Below, piece by piece: positions 10,201-16,149 of a stretch of 26,024 nt of DNA. The position numbers and the translations under genes were made by a program. Location of the stretch: assembly GCA_963974475.1 (NCBI GenBank), contig CAXBCR010000034.1, forward strand, positions 1-26,024, written 5' to 3'. A model generated the notes under the pieces. That model ran no database searches, was not told where the DNA came from, and saw only the letters and a program-made list of their open reading frames with translations. Within the stretch, counting starts at the first letter, position 1, and the number at the start of each line of letters is the position of its first letter. The stretch comes from CAJXZP01 sp963974475 (GTDB lineage: Bacteria; Bacteroidota; Bacteroidia; Flavobacteriales_G; Salibacteraceae).

Positions 10201-11503
10201 ATTAGGTTTTGTATTTGGGCAACAAGATGGCTTTGGGGACAGTAAAGACTACTTGCAATACGCCCGACAGAATAATTGGTTGGTGACTGATACAAGTTTC
10301 AATAATCAGTATAGACAAACGAATGGCGAGAAATTAAATTTAAAATTATCGATAGAACCAATTCGTGATTTCAGGGTGGAATTAAATACTGCATGGAACG
10401 ATGCAAAAAGTTATACTACATACAACCGCTATTATAACAATGTTGTTATTGACGGAACAACCTATGCCGATACATTTTTGCGTGACAGTCCGTTGGAACA
10501 AGGTACATTTACCTCTTCCTTCTTTATGATGCGTACCGCATTTGAGAAAGGTCAGCCTAATAATGTAAGTAGCGCATTTGAACAATTTTCTGAAAATAGA
10601 GCGATTATTTCTACCCGTATTGGGAAAGAATCGCAAGCACTTAATTATTCTGATGGAGAGTCGGCTAATGGATATTACGATGGGTATGGGCCAAATCATT
10701 CGGATGTGTTAATTCCGGCTTTAATCGCAGCGTATAGCGGTAAAAGTGCGGAGACGGTGAGCACCAACATATTCTCTAAAATGTATATTCCGAATCTTAG
10801 GTTAACATATAATGGATTGGGCAAACTACCTGCACTGAAAAAATATGTAAGAAGCATAAGCGTATCTTCCGGTTATAAATCATCTTATGTGGTAGGTAGT
10901 TACACTTCTAATATCCGTTTTGATGATGCTGATGAAAATGGGGATATGTATACTCCTGCGCGAGATACGAGTTCATTATATAATAATTTTGTGGCTAAGT
11001 ATAATTACACTGGAGTTACGCTTCGCGAGTCATTTAGCCCATTAATTAATATAGATGTAACATTAAAAAACTCTGTGCAAGTTAGATTTGGAATAAAGAA
11101 GGATAGGACTATTAACCTAAGTACCCGAAGCTTGCAGGTTATGGAAGTTCGAGGTCAAGAACTAACCGTTGGTTTGGGCTATACCTTTAAGCAGTTACGT
11201 GCTCCTTTTCAAGCTAAAACAAATAGAAATGCGATAAAAAGTGATTTCAAAGTTCGCGCTGATTTTTCTATACGTAAAAACATAAGCATCACTCGTGAGT
11301 TGGATACTAAAATTAATCCAAACAACCCTACCAATGGACAAAACACGCTAACCCTTAAACTTACAGGTGATTACAAGTTGAATCGCAAGCTTACTTTACG
11401 GTTATTTTTCGACTACATTTCCAATACACCAGTCATCTCTTTATCGTATCCTAACTCTACTACAAATGGTGGTTTTAGTATTCGCTTTAACTTAAACGGA
11501 TAA
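4208..11503 (+). CDS. sprA: SprA, type IX secretion system outer-membrane translocon / gliding motility protein
   Basis: At 2431 residues this matches F. johnsoniae SprA (about 2400), the very large single-chain beta-barrel that forms the outer-membrane channel of type IX secretion and is needed for gliding adhesin export. The N-terminus has a signal peptide: a lysine-containing start, a hydrophobic core (ILFFVAAMVFIGNF) and KASEVA. SprA hallmarks include GYDDDIIQKIEAGNVSLPL and SQSLFGIKTKLKFG (about 240-280), SYIDDFEGSQ (about 833-842), DVGLDGLRDVEE (about 1090-1101), NQEDINLDKN (about 1175) and a C-terminal run of alternating beta-strands ending GGFSIRFNLNG. Residues about 1913-1952 form a lysine/proline-rich insert. 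The start is TTG at 4208: the ruvA stop is in frame 24 nt upstream, no ATG lies between, and the next ATG (residue 16, at 4253) would remove half the signal peptide. No frameshift is seen. Confidence 0.96.
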   Translation: MIKYYGIKILFFVAAMVFIGNFSVKASEVAYENFYAIMPADSGDTIDLKYPHVDNSVSPFNTTNNPIDLEDPKNIEEEIVYDPVTGNYYVVSKIGDSLSYRPVNYMTFDEYKNYNLEKALADYWKEKNATESEFNKDDSKSKDLIPSLNIDSKGFDNIFGGNTIDIRPSGSALVKFGLKNSKTQNPALTERQRSITTFDFDQQIQVNLIGNIGDKLKLSINYNTEATFDFENQVKVDFTGYDDDIIQKIEAGNVSLPLSGSLITGSQSLFGIKTKLKFGRLDVTTVLSQQKGKKQEIEVKGGAQVKEFELKADEYDQNRHYFISQFFRDNYEQAMSSPPYVSSPINVTRIEVWVTNNNNTTQNTRNLIAFQDLGEANPTKVFNQGGNGPLSFPGGNNQFPNNQANSLYEDVSGDPIIKGYTQATTALAGMGYISQEDYQKVGLARLLAPTDYTFNALLGTISLNMEMQPNQVLSVSFQYTYQNQVYQVGEFSTDVVNDQAIYTKMLKSSKINTNAPIWDLMMKNVYSIGAYQVQQNNFRFDIWYLDRKTGVPTNYLPTGPSEITGKPLIQVMNLDKMDRNMMEPADGTFDFLTGPNNLPYINPKNGKVFFPVLEPFGSHIHNIANGDAQFIEDYAFDSLYTNTKQDAQAKFPNKNRFYFNGKYESSVSDEISVGAMQIPEGSVKVTAGGRTLAEGYDYRVDYNLGRVKILNQGLLESGIPIKISLESNSLFNIQQKTMVASRFDYKVSKDFVLGGTIMNLSERPLTQKTSYGDEPISNTVWGVDGAYRSESQFLTRLIDNLPGIDTKEKSNFQITGEFAQFLPGHSKAIGKAGTSYIDDFEGSQSTIDLRSITSWTLAAIPQNQPNVFPEASLINNVALGFNRALFSWYTIDPLFFRDDSSTPAHIKNDPAMQSNHFMRIIPVNEVFEKQQVSNVQNSNIPTLDLAFYPKEKGQNNYDFNGRDSIGDVYSAGIDLQDGTLLDPETRWGGIQRKIDQQNFEALNIEYIQIWVMNPFNEDYQYGNDDGEMYINLGSISEDVQRDGQNFFENGLSVPPTAIATEPYTTKWGRYTPGNQIVTGFDNDPASRQYQDVGLDGLRDVEEKEFFSTYAANVANIPKLANDISQDNFSYYRTDSYDAQEADILTRYKKYNGYDGNSPLSTSAGASSVGSTRPNQEDINLDKNIEETESYWQYKIKVSRSDFNKNNIGNNYITDVRSTQVTTKDGNTRDIEWYQLKIPIREGVPIGGIRDFRSIRFMRVFMHGFKNPVVMRMARFELVRGEWRKYDGALQDPGDYILGDDFTNFDVSAVNIEVNSSKKPVNYVLPPFIQRETNVGSTNQNQLNEQSLAVNICELPDGQGRAVYRSFDLDVLSYNTLKMFVHAESYVSEAPVKNGDLVAFMRVGTDFENNYYEYEIPLNVTLPGQYNGDDDQQRLFVWPEANNMEVKFEDFKSLKIRRNKEAITNGQSGDFTTPYSLQIGKAKVSIVGNPSLNGVKTIMLGVRNPRQVVGDTEDDGEGKCAEIWFNELRLSDFDDQSGWASIVTATTKLADFANISVSGSMSTPGWGSIDKKISERQRETRQDLDIQANVELGKFLGKKSGVKIPMYAGYTVGIVKPQYAPLAPDIKFDRYVKEAFPAGKQQDSVRSVQQKVITRKSLNFTNVRKERTNNEKKKKVYDISNFAVNYSYSSTEMHDFQTEFDNLKSYRGGLSYNFSAAPKNIKPFSKSKFFNSTEWLGLVKDANFYLFPKSYSFSTDVNRQYQESKTRNNNPELKNTIPVYVNKTFNWNRSYALRWDLTRAIKLDFTARNKSLIRETLGQRSDSIADWNETVKRSVMEFGTNLKYNHAFNLTWAIPVNKIPILDWTTSTFKYGSTYSWSRAPFIVENLGNTIQNTQTMQLNGTLNFVNLYNKSKYLKKVNSKRPGQNKAKSKVSKNPADTTKSGKPKKDGPPAFVDGIARVIMMIRKGNASYSRTNGIMLPGYTQETEVIGMNNDFSAPGLGFVFGQQDGFGDSKDYLQYARQNNWLVTDTSFNNQYRQTNGEKLNLKLSIEPIRDFRVELNTAWNDAKSYTTYNRYYNNVVIDGTTYADTFLRDSPLEQGTFTSSFFMMRTAFEKGQPNNVSSAFEQFSENRAIISTRIGKESQALNYSDGESANGYYDGYGPNHSDVLIPALIAAYSGKSAETVSTNIFSKMYIPNLRLTYNGLGKLPALKKYVRSISVSSGYKSSYVVGSYTSNIRFDDADENGDMYTPARDTSSLYNNFVAKYNYTGVTLRESFSPLINIDVTLKNSVQVRFGIKKDRTINLSTRSLQVMEVRGQELTVGLGYTFKQLRAPFQAKTNRNAIKSDFKVRADFSIRKNISITRELDTKINPNNPTNGQNTLTLKLTGDYKLNRKLTLRLFFDYISNTPVISLSYPNSTTNGGFSIRFNLNG

Positions 11504-11513
11504 GAATAATTTA

Positions 11514-11521
11514 TATCTTTG
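11514..11521 (+). promoter_or_regulatory. Promoter -7 box of gcvH
   Basis: TATCTTTG is an exact TAnnTTTG match in the 50-nt gap between sprA and gcvH, 32 nt before the gcvH ATG. No strong -33 TTG is visible. It suggests gcvH and the genes after it can be transcribed independently of sprA. Confidence 0.55.
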
Positions 11522-11553
11522 AACTCTTTAAAAACAAATAAAATTACATTACC

Positions 11554-11934
11554 ATGGGAATACCTGCAGAATTAAAATACACCAAAGATCACGAATGGGT
11601 AAAAGTTGATGGGGACGTTGCAATCATAGGAATTACTGATTATGCGCAAGGTGAACTTGGAGACATCGTATATGTTGAGGTGGATACCGAAGGAGATAGC
11701 TTAGACAAAGAAGAAACATTTGGAACAGTGGAAGCTGTAAAAACGGTTTCTGATTTATTTATGCCGGTTTCTGGCGAAGTTATTGAGTTTAACGGAGGAC
11801 TAGAAGATGCTCCAGAAACGGTAAATAAAGATGCCTACGGTGAAGGATGGATGATTAAAGTAAAAATGAGCAATCCATCAGAATTAAATGATTTGCTTGA
11901 TGCAGAGGGGTACCAAGCACTTATAGCGGGATAA
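11554..11934 (+). CDS. gcvH: Glycine cleavage system H protein
   Basis: A 126-residue protein of normal GcvH length. It carries the lipoyl arm that moves the aminomethyl group between GcvP, GcvT and the dihydrolipoyl dehydrogenase during glycine breakdown in the cytosol. Landmarks are KYTKDHEWVKVDGDVAIIGITDYAQ near the N-terminus, the lipoylated lysine K63 in GTVEAVKTVSDL, and the conserved tail NKDAYGEGWMIKVK (about 92-105). It is intact. The partner genes gcvP and gcvT are not in the window, so the gene is a stand-alone copy. It follows sprA by 50 nt with its own -7 box, and a VanZ-like gene begins 10 nt after its stop. Confidence 0.98.
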   Translation: MGIPAELKYTKDHEWVKVDGDVAIIGITDYAQGELGDIVYVEVDTEGDSLDKEETFGTVEAVKTVSDLFMPVSGEVIEFNGGLEDAPETVNKDAYGEGWMIKVKMSNPSELNDLLDAEGYQALIAG

Positions 11935-11944
11935 AAAATAAGCT

Positions 11945-12394
11945 TTGTATTTTTCAAAAAACAAAGTTACCATTTTCTGGGCACTGCTTATTGCAGTGCT
12001 CAGTTTTATGCCTGGCAGTAACTTCCCGAAAACGGAAATCACTAACATTGATTTAGCCGTTCACTTTACCTTTTATTGCGTTTTTAATTTCCTGTTAATC
12101 ATAGGAAATGTTCGCCAATTTCAATTTTCTTTTTTGCGTAACTACCCTGTTGTAGGGGCTTTTCTAGTTTCCATTCCCTTTGGTGGTCTAGTGGAAATAA
12201 TTCAGGGCACGGAATTTGTTTCACGGTCCTCAGAATTCTCTGATTTTATTGCTAATTCTATTGGTAGTGTGATAGGTTGGATTCTGTTTAGAATTATTTA
12301 TGGATCTCCAAAAAACTTTACAACATGGAACAAAAAAAGTCCTCCCGAAAAGATTTCCGAAAACAATCACCGCAATTCTTCCTTATCGGATTAA
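11945..12394 (+). CDS. VanZ-like family membrane protein
   Basis: A 149-residue protein with the VanZ-like pattern: a first membrane segment (about 8-24) ending in FMPGSNFP, then IDLAVHFTFYCVFNFLLIIG (about 36-55), a third segment around FLVSIPFGGLVEIIQG, then the polar stretch SSEFSDFIANSIGSVIGWILF (about 110-130). VanZ-like proteins are small integral membrane proteins of unclear function; only the Enterococcus VanZ is linked to teicoplanin resistance. The start is TTG at 11945, the only plausible start between an in-frame TAA at 11939 and the first membrane segment. Its polar tail (about 131-149) overlaps the next gene by 70 nt in another frame. The gcvH-VanZ-TonB order after sprA recurs in Flavobacteria, as I recall. 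Molecular role unknown. Confidence 0.85.
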   Translation: MYFSKNKVTIFWALLIAVLSFMPGSNFPKTEITNIDLAVHFTFYCVFNFLLIIGNVRQFQFSFLRNYPVVGAFLVSIPFGGLVEIIQGTEFVSRSSEFSDFIANSIGSVIGWILFRIIYGSPKNFTTWNKKSPPEKISENNHRNSSLSD

Positions 12395-12999
12395 TTGTGG
12401 CATTGAGTGTTACGCTCCTTGCTTTCGAATACAGAATCCCAAATCCTAAGGTCATTCCTTTGCCGTTCGAATCGGATGAATACATGTTTAAAGATGAGGT
12501 AATTCCCCCATTGATTTTACCTAAGCCGCCATCTCCTCCCACACCACCATTGCCACCAGCTCCAAGTCCTGAGCCAAAACCAGAGCCGGTGATAGGGCCT
12601 ATCGTGGATCCAGTAGTAGTTTCTGAGCCTTTACCTACCGATTCAGCCTTTTTTATTCCAGATGAAAAACCGGTGGAAGAGCATCTTCCTTTTCGAATAG
12701 TTGAAAAAATGCCAAGTTTTATGGGCGGTGAGAAAAGATTGTATGCCTATTTAGGGAAAAATACTAGGTATCCTGCTCTTGCACAAGAAAATGATTTAGA
12801 AGCAAAAATACACGTGCAATTTGTGGTAAATAAAGATGGGTCTATTTCAGATGCAAAGGTGCTAAACCCCACTGGCTATGGATTTGATACGGAAGCATTG
12901 CGTGTAATAAATGCAATGCCAAATTGGTCTCCAGGTCAGCAGGCAGGTCAAAATGTGAGGGTATTGATTGTAATTCCTATTATTTTTTCTTTAATGTAG
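12325..12999 (+). CDS. Energy transducer TonB-like protein (first of a tandem pair)
   Basis: A 224-residue protein: short basic cytoplasmic N-terminus, one membrane segment (about 18-34), a proline-rich periplasmic linker (about 60-104, with PKPP, PPTPP and PEPKPEP repeats) and a C-terminal TonB domain (about 135-224, with RYPALAQEND, HVQFVVNKDGSISDAKV and MPNWSPGQQAGQ). TonB proteins, with ExbB/ExbD, pass proton-motive force to TonB-dependent receptors in the outer membrane. This copy is divergent: the glycine usual before the central strand (QGRVYV in the neighbour) is replaced by EAKIHV, and the end is very hydrophobic (IPIIFSLM). The ATG at 12325 lies inside the VanZ-like gene. exbB/exbD are not nearby, so the energy source and receptor are unknown. 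Confidence 0.9.
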   Translation: MEQKKSSRKDFRKQSPQFFLIGLIVALSVTLLAFEYRIPNPKVIPLPFESDEYMFKDEVIPPLILPKPPSPPTPPLPPAPSPEPKPEPVIGPIVDPVVVSEPLPTDSAFFIPDEKPVEEHLPFRIVEKMPSFMGGEKRLYAYLGKNTRYPALAQENDLEAKIHVQFVVNKDGSISDAKVLNPTGYGFDTEALRVINAMPNWSPGQQAGQNVRVLIVIPIIFSLM

Positions 13000-13061
13000 G
13001 TAATCACCCATTATAATTATAAAAATGTTGCTATTTTAGCAAACTCAAAAATTGGATATAA

Positions 13062-13733
13062 ATGGAACTGAAGAAAAATCCAGAAGTAGACGTAAATAAG
13101 AAGTCGGGTATGTATTTCATGATTGGAGCAGTTGTAGCGCTATCAGTGCTTTTACTGTCTTTTGAATGGAAGGTATATGAGACTCAATTAACGGAACTAG
13201 GCAAATTAGTTTTGGACGCAGAAGAGGATGAAATGATTCCTATTACGCAACAAGAACTACCACCACCACCTCCGCCACCTCCACAAACAACAATTATTGA
13301 AATTGTTGAGGATGACGAGGAGATTGAAGAAGAATTGGAAATTGAAGACACTGAAGCGGACGAAGATCAAGTCGTTGAAATTGTTGAAGTGGAAGAAGAA
13401 GCAGAAGTAGCGGAAGAAGAAATTTTCACTATCGTTGAAACTAACCCATCTTTTCCGGGTGGAGAAGCAAAAATGTATGAATACCTTGGTAAAAATATGG
13501 ATTATCCCCCAATTGCGAGAGATAATAATATTCAAGGTAGAGTGTATGTTTCCTTTGTAGTCGAAAAAAATGGTAGTATTACCGATGTAAGAGTTCTTCG
13601 TGGAATTGGCGGAGGATGTGATGAAGAAGCGATGCGTGTAGTTAAATCTATGCCAGGATGGAGTCCAGGTAAACAACGGGGTAAAGCTGTTCGTGTGCGT
13701 TTTAACCTCCCAATCGTATTTAAATTACAATAA
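13062..13733 (+). CDS. Energy transducer TonB-like protein (second of a tandem pair, acidic linker)
   Basis: A 223-residue paralogue of the gene 62 nt upstream, with the same plan: cytoplasmic N-terminus, membrane segment at about 17-33, periplasmic linker and TonB C-terminal domain (about 144-222: DYPPIARDNNIQGRVYVSFVV, GGGCDEEAMRVV, MPGWSPGKQRGKAVRV, LPIVFKL). This copy matches the Bacteroidota TonB consensus closely. The linker is different: eight consecutive prolines (67-74) are followed by a strongly acidic stretch (about 83-120), mostly Glu/Asp with Val/Ile. Both linkers should be extended, but their charge differs, which suggests different partners (inference). A 6-bp stem (TTGCTA/TAGCAA, 13028-13042) lies before the gene; a promoter is unclear. 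A strong terminator follows. Confidence 0.94.
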   Translation: MELKKNPEVDVNKKSGMYFMIGAVVALSVLLLSFEWKVYETQLTELGKLVLDAEEDEMIPITQQELPPPPPPPPQTTIIEIVEDDEEIEEELEIEDTEADEDQVVEIVEVEEEAEVAEEEIFTIVETNPSFPGGEAKMYEYLGKNMDYPPIARDNNIQGRVYVSFVVEKNGSITDVRVLRGIGGGCDEEAMRVVKSMPGWSPGKQRGKAVRVRFNLPIVFKLQ

Positions 13734-13755
13734 TTATTTTGTGAGAAATTAAATG

Positions 13756-13787
13756 AAAGCCTTGGCAGTTATTGCCAAGGCTTTTTT
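13756..13787 (+). terminator. Rho-independent terminator after the tonB pair
   Basis: A perfect 12-bp stem (AAAGCCTTGGCA at 13756-13767 with TGCCAAGGCTTT at 13773-13784), a 5-nt loop and a T run through 13787. It ends the gcvH/VanZ/TonB block and separates it from deoC. Confidence 0.95.
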
Positions 13788-13812
13788 ATTTTTACCTACT
13801 TAAATAGTGGTT

Positions 13813-14631
13813 ATGAATAAGGTGGAATTAGGCAACTGGGTGAGTGCTCAGTTGACGGAAAACAACGATTTTATATCGGAATTTGATAATGCTAACTTGC
13901 ATCAACTTGTTTCAAGTATTGATCTAACAACTCTTAATGCCACCGATAGCCCTTCTTCTGTAAAGGAGTTTGTAACACAAGGCCAAAACGTATTGAAAAA
14001 ACATAGCTTGCCTAATGTGGCCGCTTATTGCGTTTTTTCTAATTTCACTTCATTGGTAAAGGATCAATTAAAAAACACAAATGTTTCTACTGCATGTGTT
14101 GCTACCGCTTTTCCACACGGACAAGCCAGCGCATATGTTAAAGTAGCGGAAGTGGAGGATGCAGCTAAGCAGGGAGCAGACGAAATTGATGTTGTGATTA
14201 ATAGAGGCTATGTTTTAGACGGAAATTATCAAGAGATGGAAAATGAAATTTCCTCCTTCAAAAAAGCCGCTGGAAATGCCCACATGAAAGTAATTCTAGA
14301 AGTGTGTGAATTAGATTTATCTCAGATTTATGAATCTTCCAAACGAGCAATTAATGCGGGGGCTAATTTTTTAAAGACTTCTACCGGAAAAGGAAGCTCT
14401 GGAGCTTCATTGGAAGCTACTTTAATAATGTGTCTCGCTATCAAAGAACATTATGAAACCACCGGAAAAATGGTTGGGTTTAAAGCAGCCGGAGGAATAT
14501 CGACTTCAAAAAATGCGATGCAGTATCGGAATGCGGTGCAATTTATGTTGGGTGATAACTGGATGAATAATCAGTATTTTAGGATTGGTGCAAGTAGCCT
14601 ATTAAAAAACATAATTAACGATTTGAAATAA
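13813..14631 (+). CDS. deoC: Deoxyribose-phosphate aldolase
   Basis: The enzyme splits 2-deoxyribose 5-phosphate into glyceraldehyde 3-phosphate and acetaldehyde in deoxynucleoside catabolism. The sequence is a class I aldolase TIM barrel. With the ATG at 13813 as residue 1, the Schiff-base lysine is K188 in NFLKTSTGKGSSGA, the second catalytic lysine is K224 in VGFKAAGGIST, and the acidic residue is D126 in ADEIDVVINRG. The length of 272 residues fits the E. coli-type enzyme. A GTG at 13807 in the same frame would add two residues; I prefer the ATG. The gene sits between the tonB terminator and two outer-membrane genes, and other deo genes are absent, so the link to its neighbours is probably positional only. 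No strong -7 box is seen upstream. Confidence 0.96.
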   Translation: MNKVELGNWVSAQLTENNDFISEFDNANLHQLVSSIDLTTLNATDSPSSVKEFVTQGQNVLKKHSLPNVAAYCVFSNFTSLVKDQLKNTNVSTACVATAFPHGQASAYVKVAEVEDAAKQGADEIDVVINRGYVLDGNYQEMENEISSFKKAAGNAHMKVILEVCELDLSQIYESSKRAINAGANFLKTSTGKGSSGASLEATLIMCLAIKEHYETTGKMVGFKAAGGISTSKNAMQYRNAVQFMLGDNWMNNQYFRIGASSLLKNIINDLK

Positions 14632-14649
14632 TCGAAGAGTCTTCAGTGA

Positions 14650-16149
14650 ATGATTAAAAGAACACACATAATCGTTTTGGTTGGATTATTATTAATCGGC
14701 CATTTTGGATTTTCTCAAAAGGTTTTGCTCCCCTTTGATAGAGTTACTTCTCAAGATGCAATGCGACAATTGTATGAGAGCGATTCTATTATTCATCTTT
14801 CATTTAAGCCGCTTTTGTTGGATAAATCGGGTTACGATACTTTGATAAGTAGAACCAACTCAAGATTTACCCAAAAAAAGTATAATAGTTGGGCAAGTCG
14901 TAAATTGTTTCGTGAAAATCTTGCTGTTTTAAAAGCGGAAGACTTTTACATGAGTATTGATGTAGTAATGAATTTGGAAGGCGGGAAAGATTTATCAAAC
15001 ACCACTGGCAAAACATTGTCAACCAATACCAGAGGAGTGTTAATACAGGGTAATATTACGGATAAAATTTATTTCCGAACTGACTTTTACGAAACGCAAT
15101 CCTATTTCCCTACCTATATGGACAGTATGATTGCATCTAGTGGAGTGGTTCCCGGGCAAGGCAAGGCTAAATCTTTTAAAACGGGTGGGTATGATTACCC
15201 AATGGTTACTGGGATTGTGAATTTTCAAGCCACTAAGAATGTAAATGTACAGTTTGGACAAGATAAAATGTTTATCGGTAATGGGTATCGCTCATTGTTA
15301 CTATCGGACAATGCCGCTCCATTTTTATTTTTACAAGCAGGGGTGAATTTGTTTGAAAATAAACTGAATTATCATACCAATTGGGCATCTCTACAAACAC
15401 TGAATAAGGTGCATGGTCCAAGTGGAGGCGATGATTTATTTGCAAAAAAGCAGGCTAATTTCAATTACTTGTCGTTTAAACCCAATGCTAAGTTTGAAGT
15501 AGGATTATTTGAAGGAGTGATGTGGGAACGTTGGAATGAGTATACCGGGTCGCAAAACTTTGATCCCGTATTTCTAAATCCAGTGCCATTTTTAACGACT
15601 GCCATTAAAAGTAATGATACTCTGGTTAACTCCTTGATTGGATTTAACTTGTTTTATAAACCGTTAATTCATACCGCATTTTACGGACAGTTTACCCACG
15701 GGGTGCAGGGCGGTGGCTCAGGGTTTCAAATGGGCACAAAACTATTTGATGTGCTAGGTGTGGAAGGACTTAATTTTCAATTAGAGTACAATCATGTGGG
15801 CGAAGGAGTGTATGGCACGAAGAATAATTACACCGATTATTTTCAATTCAATCAACCATTGGCCGTACAGCAAATGGAAAACTTTTCAGAAGTCATTTTT
15901 ATTGGAAATTACCGATTTAAAAGAGTGTTAGTTCATTTTAAAGCTGCTTTGGCCAATGTAAATAATGATGCAATTGGAACCGCTAGTATTAATAATTATG
16001 ATGCTAATGTGGGCTATTTATTCAACCCTATAACCAATTTGATGGTAAACATGGGAGTGCGTTACAGAGATCATTCTATTACCGGAAATACCAATTGGGT
16101 TTACTTTGGGGTAAAAACAAATTTACGTAACCTTTACTACGATTTTTAA
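14650..16149 (+). CDS. RemB/Wzi-like outer-membrane beta-barrel protein (copy 1)
   Basis: A 499-residue protein with a signal peptide (MIKRTHIIVLVGLLLIGHFGFSQ, cleavage near residue 22) and then alternating beta-strands rich in aromatics and Asn, ending in an aromatic (YYDF), as outer-membrane barrels do. A central motif GYRSLLLSD (212-220) preceded by QFGQDKMFIGN is typical of the Wzi capsule-assembly-like family, which includes the F. johnsoniae gliding protein RemB. As I recall, remB lies a few genes after sprA in F. johnsoniae, as here, which favours RemB over a true capsule Wzi. It is 18 nt after deoC and overlaps the next gene by 1 nt. Likely role: cell-surface function in gliding, adhesion or polysaccharide attachment (inference). 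Confidence 0.75.
   Translation: MIKRTHIIVLVGLLLIGHFGFSQKVLLPFDRVTSQDAMRQLYESDSIIHLSFKPLLLDKSGYDTLISRTNSRFTQKKYNSWASRKLFRENLAVLKAEDFYMSIDVVMNLEGGKDLSNTTGKTLSTNTRGVLIQGNITDKIYFRTDFYETQSYFPTYMDSMIASSGVVPGQGKAKSFKTGGYDYPMVTGIVNFQATKNVNVQFGQDKMFIGNGYRSLLLSDNAAPFLFLQAGVNLFENKLNYHTNWASLQTLNKVHGPSGGDDLFAKKQANFNYLSFKPNAKFEVGLFEGVMWERWNEYTGSQNFDPVFLNPVPFLTTAIKSNDTLVNSLIGFNLFYKPLIHTAFYGQFTHGVQGGGSGFQMGTKLFDVLGVEGLNFQLEYNHVGEGVYGTKNNYTDYFQFNQPLAVQQMENFSEVIFIGNYRFKRVLVHFKAALANVNNDAIGTASINNYDANVGYLFNPITNLMVNMGVRYRDHSITGNTNWVYFGVKTNLRNLYYDF

Noticed and set aside
10382..10699. Minus-strand open frame of 105 codons inside sprA
   Set aside because: Shadow of the SprA coding frame, with no promoter or protein signature.
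13257..13676. Minus-strand open frame of 139 codons opposite the second tonB
   Set aside because: It is the antisense of the proline/glutamate-rich linker and TonB domain; the Trp/Phe-rich composition is an artefact of that.
14634..14644. GAAGAGTCTTC palindrome between deoC and the first RemB-like gene as a terminator or operator
   Set aside because: Only 5-bp arms with a 1-nt centre and no T run; too short to be meaningful.
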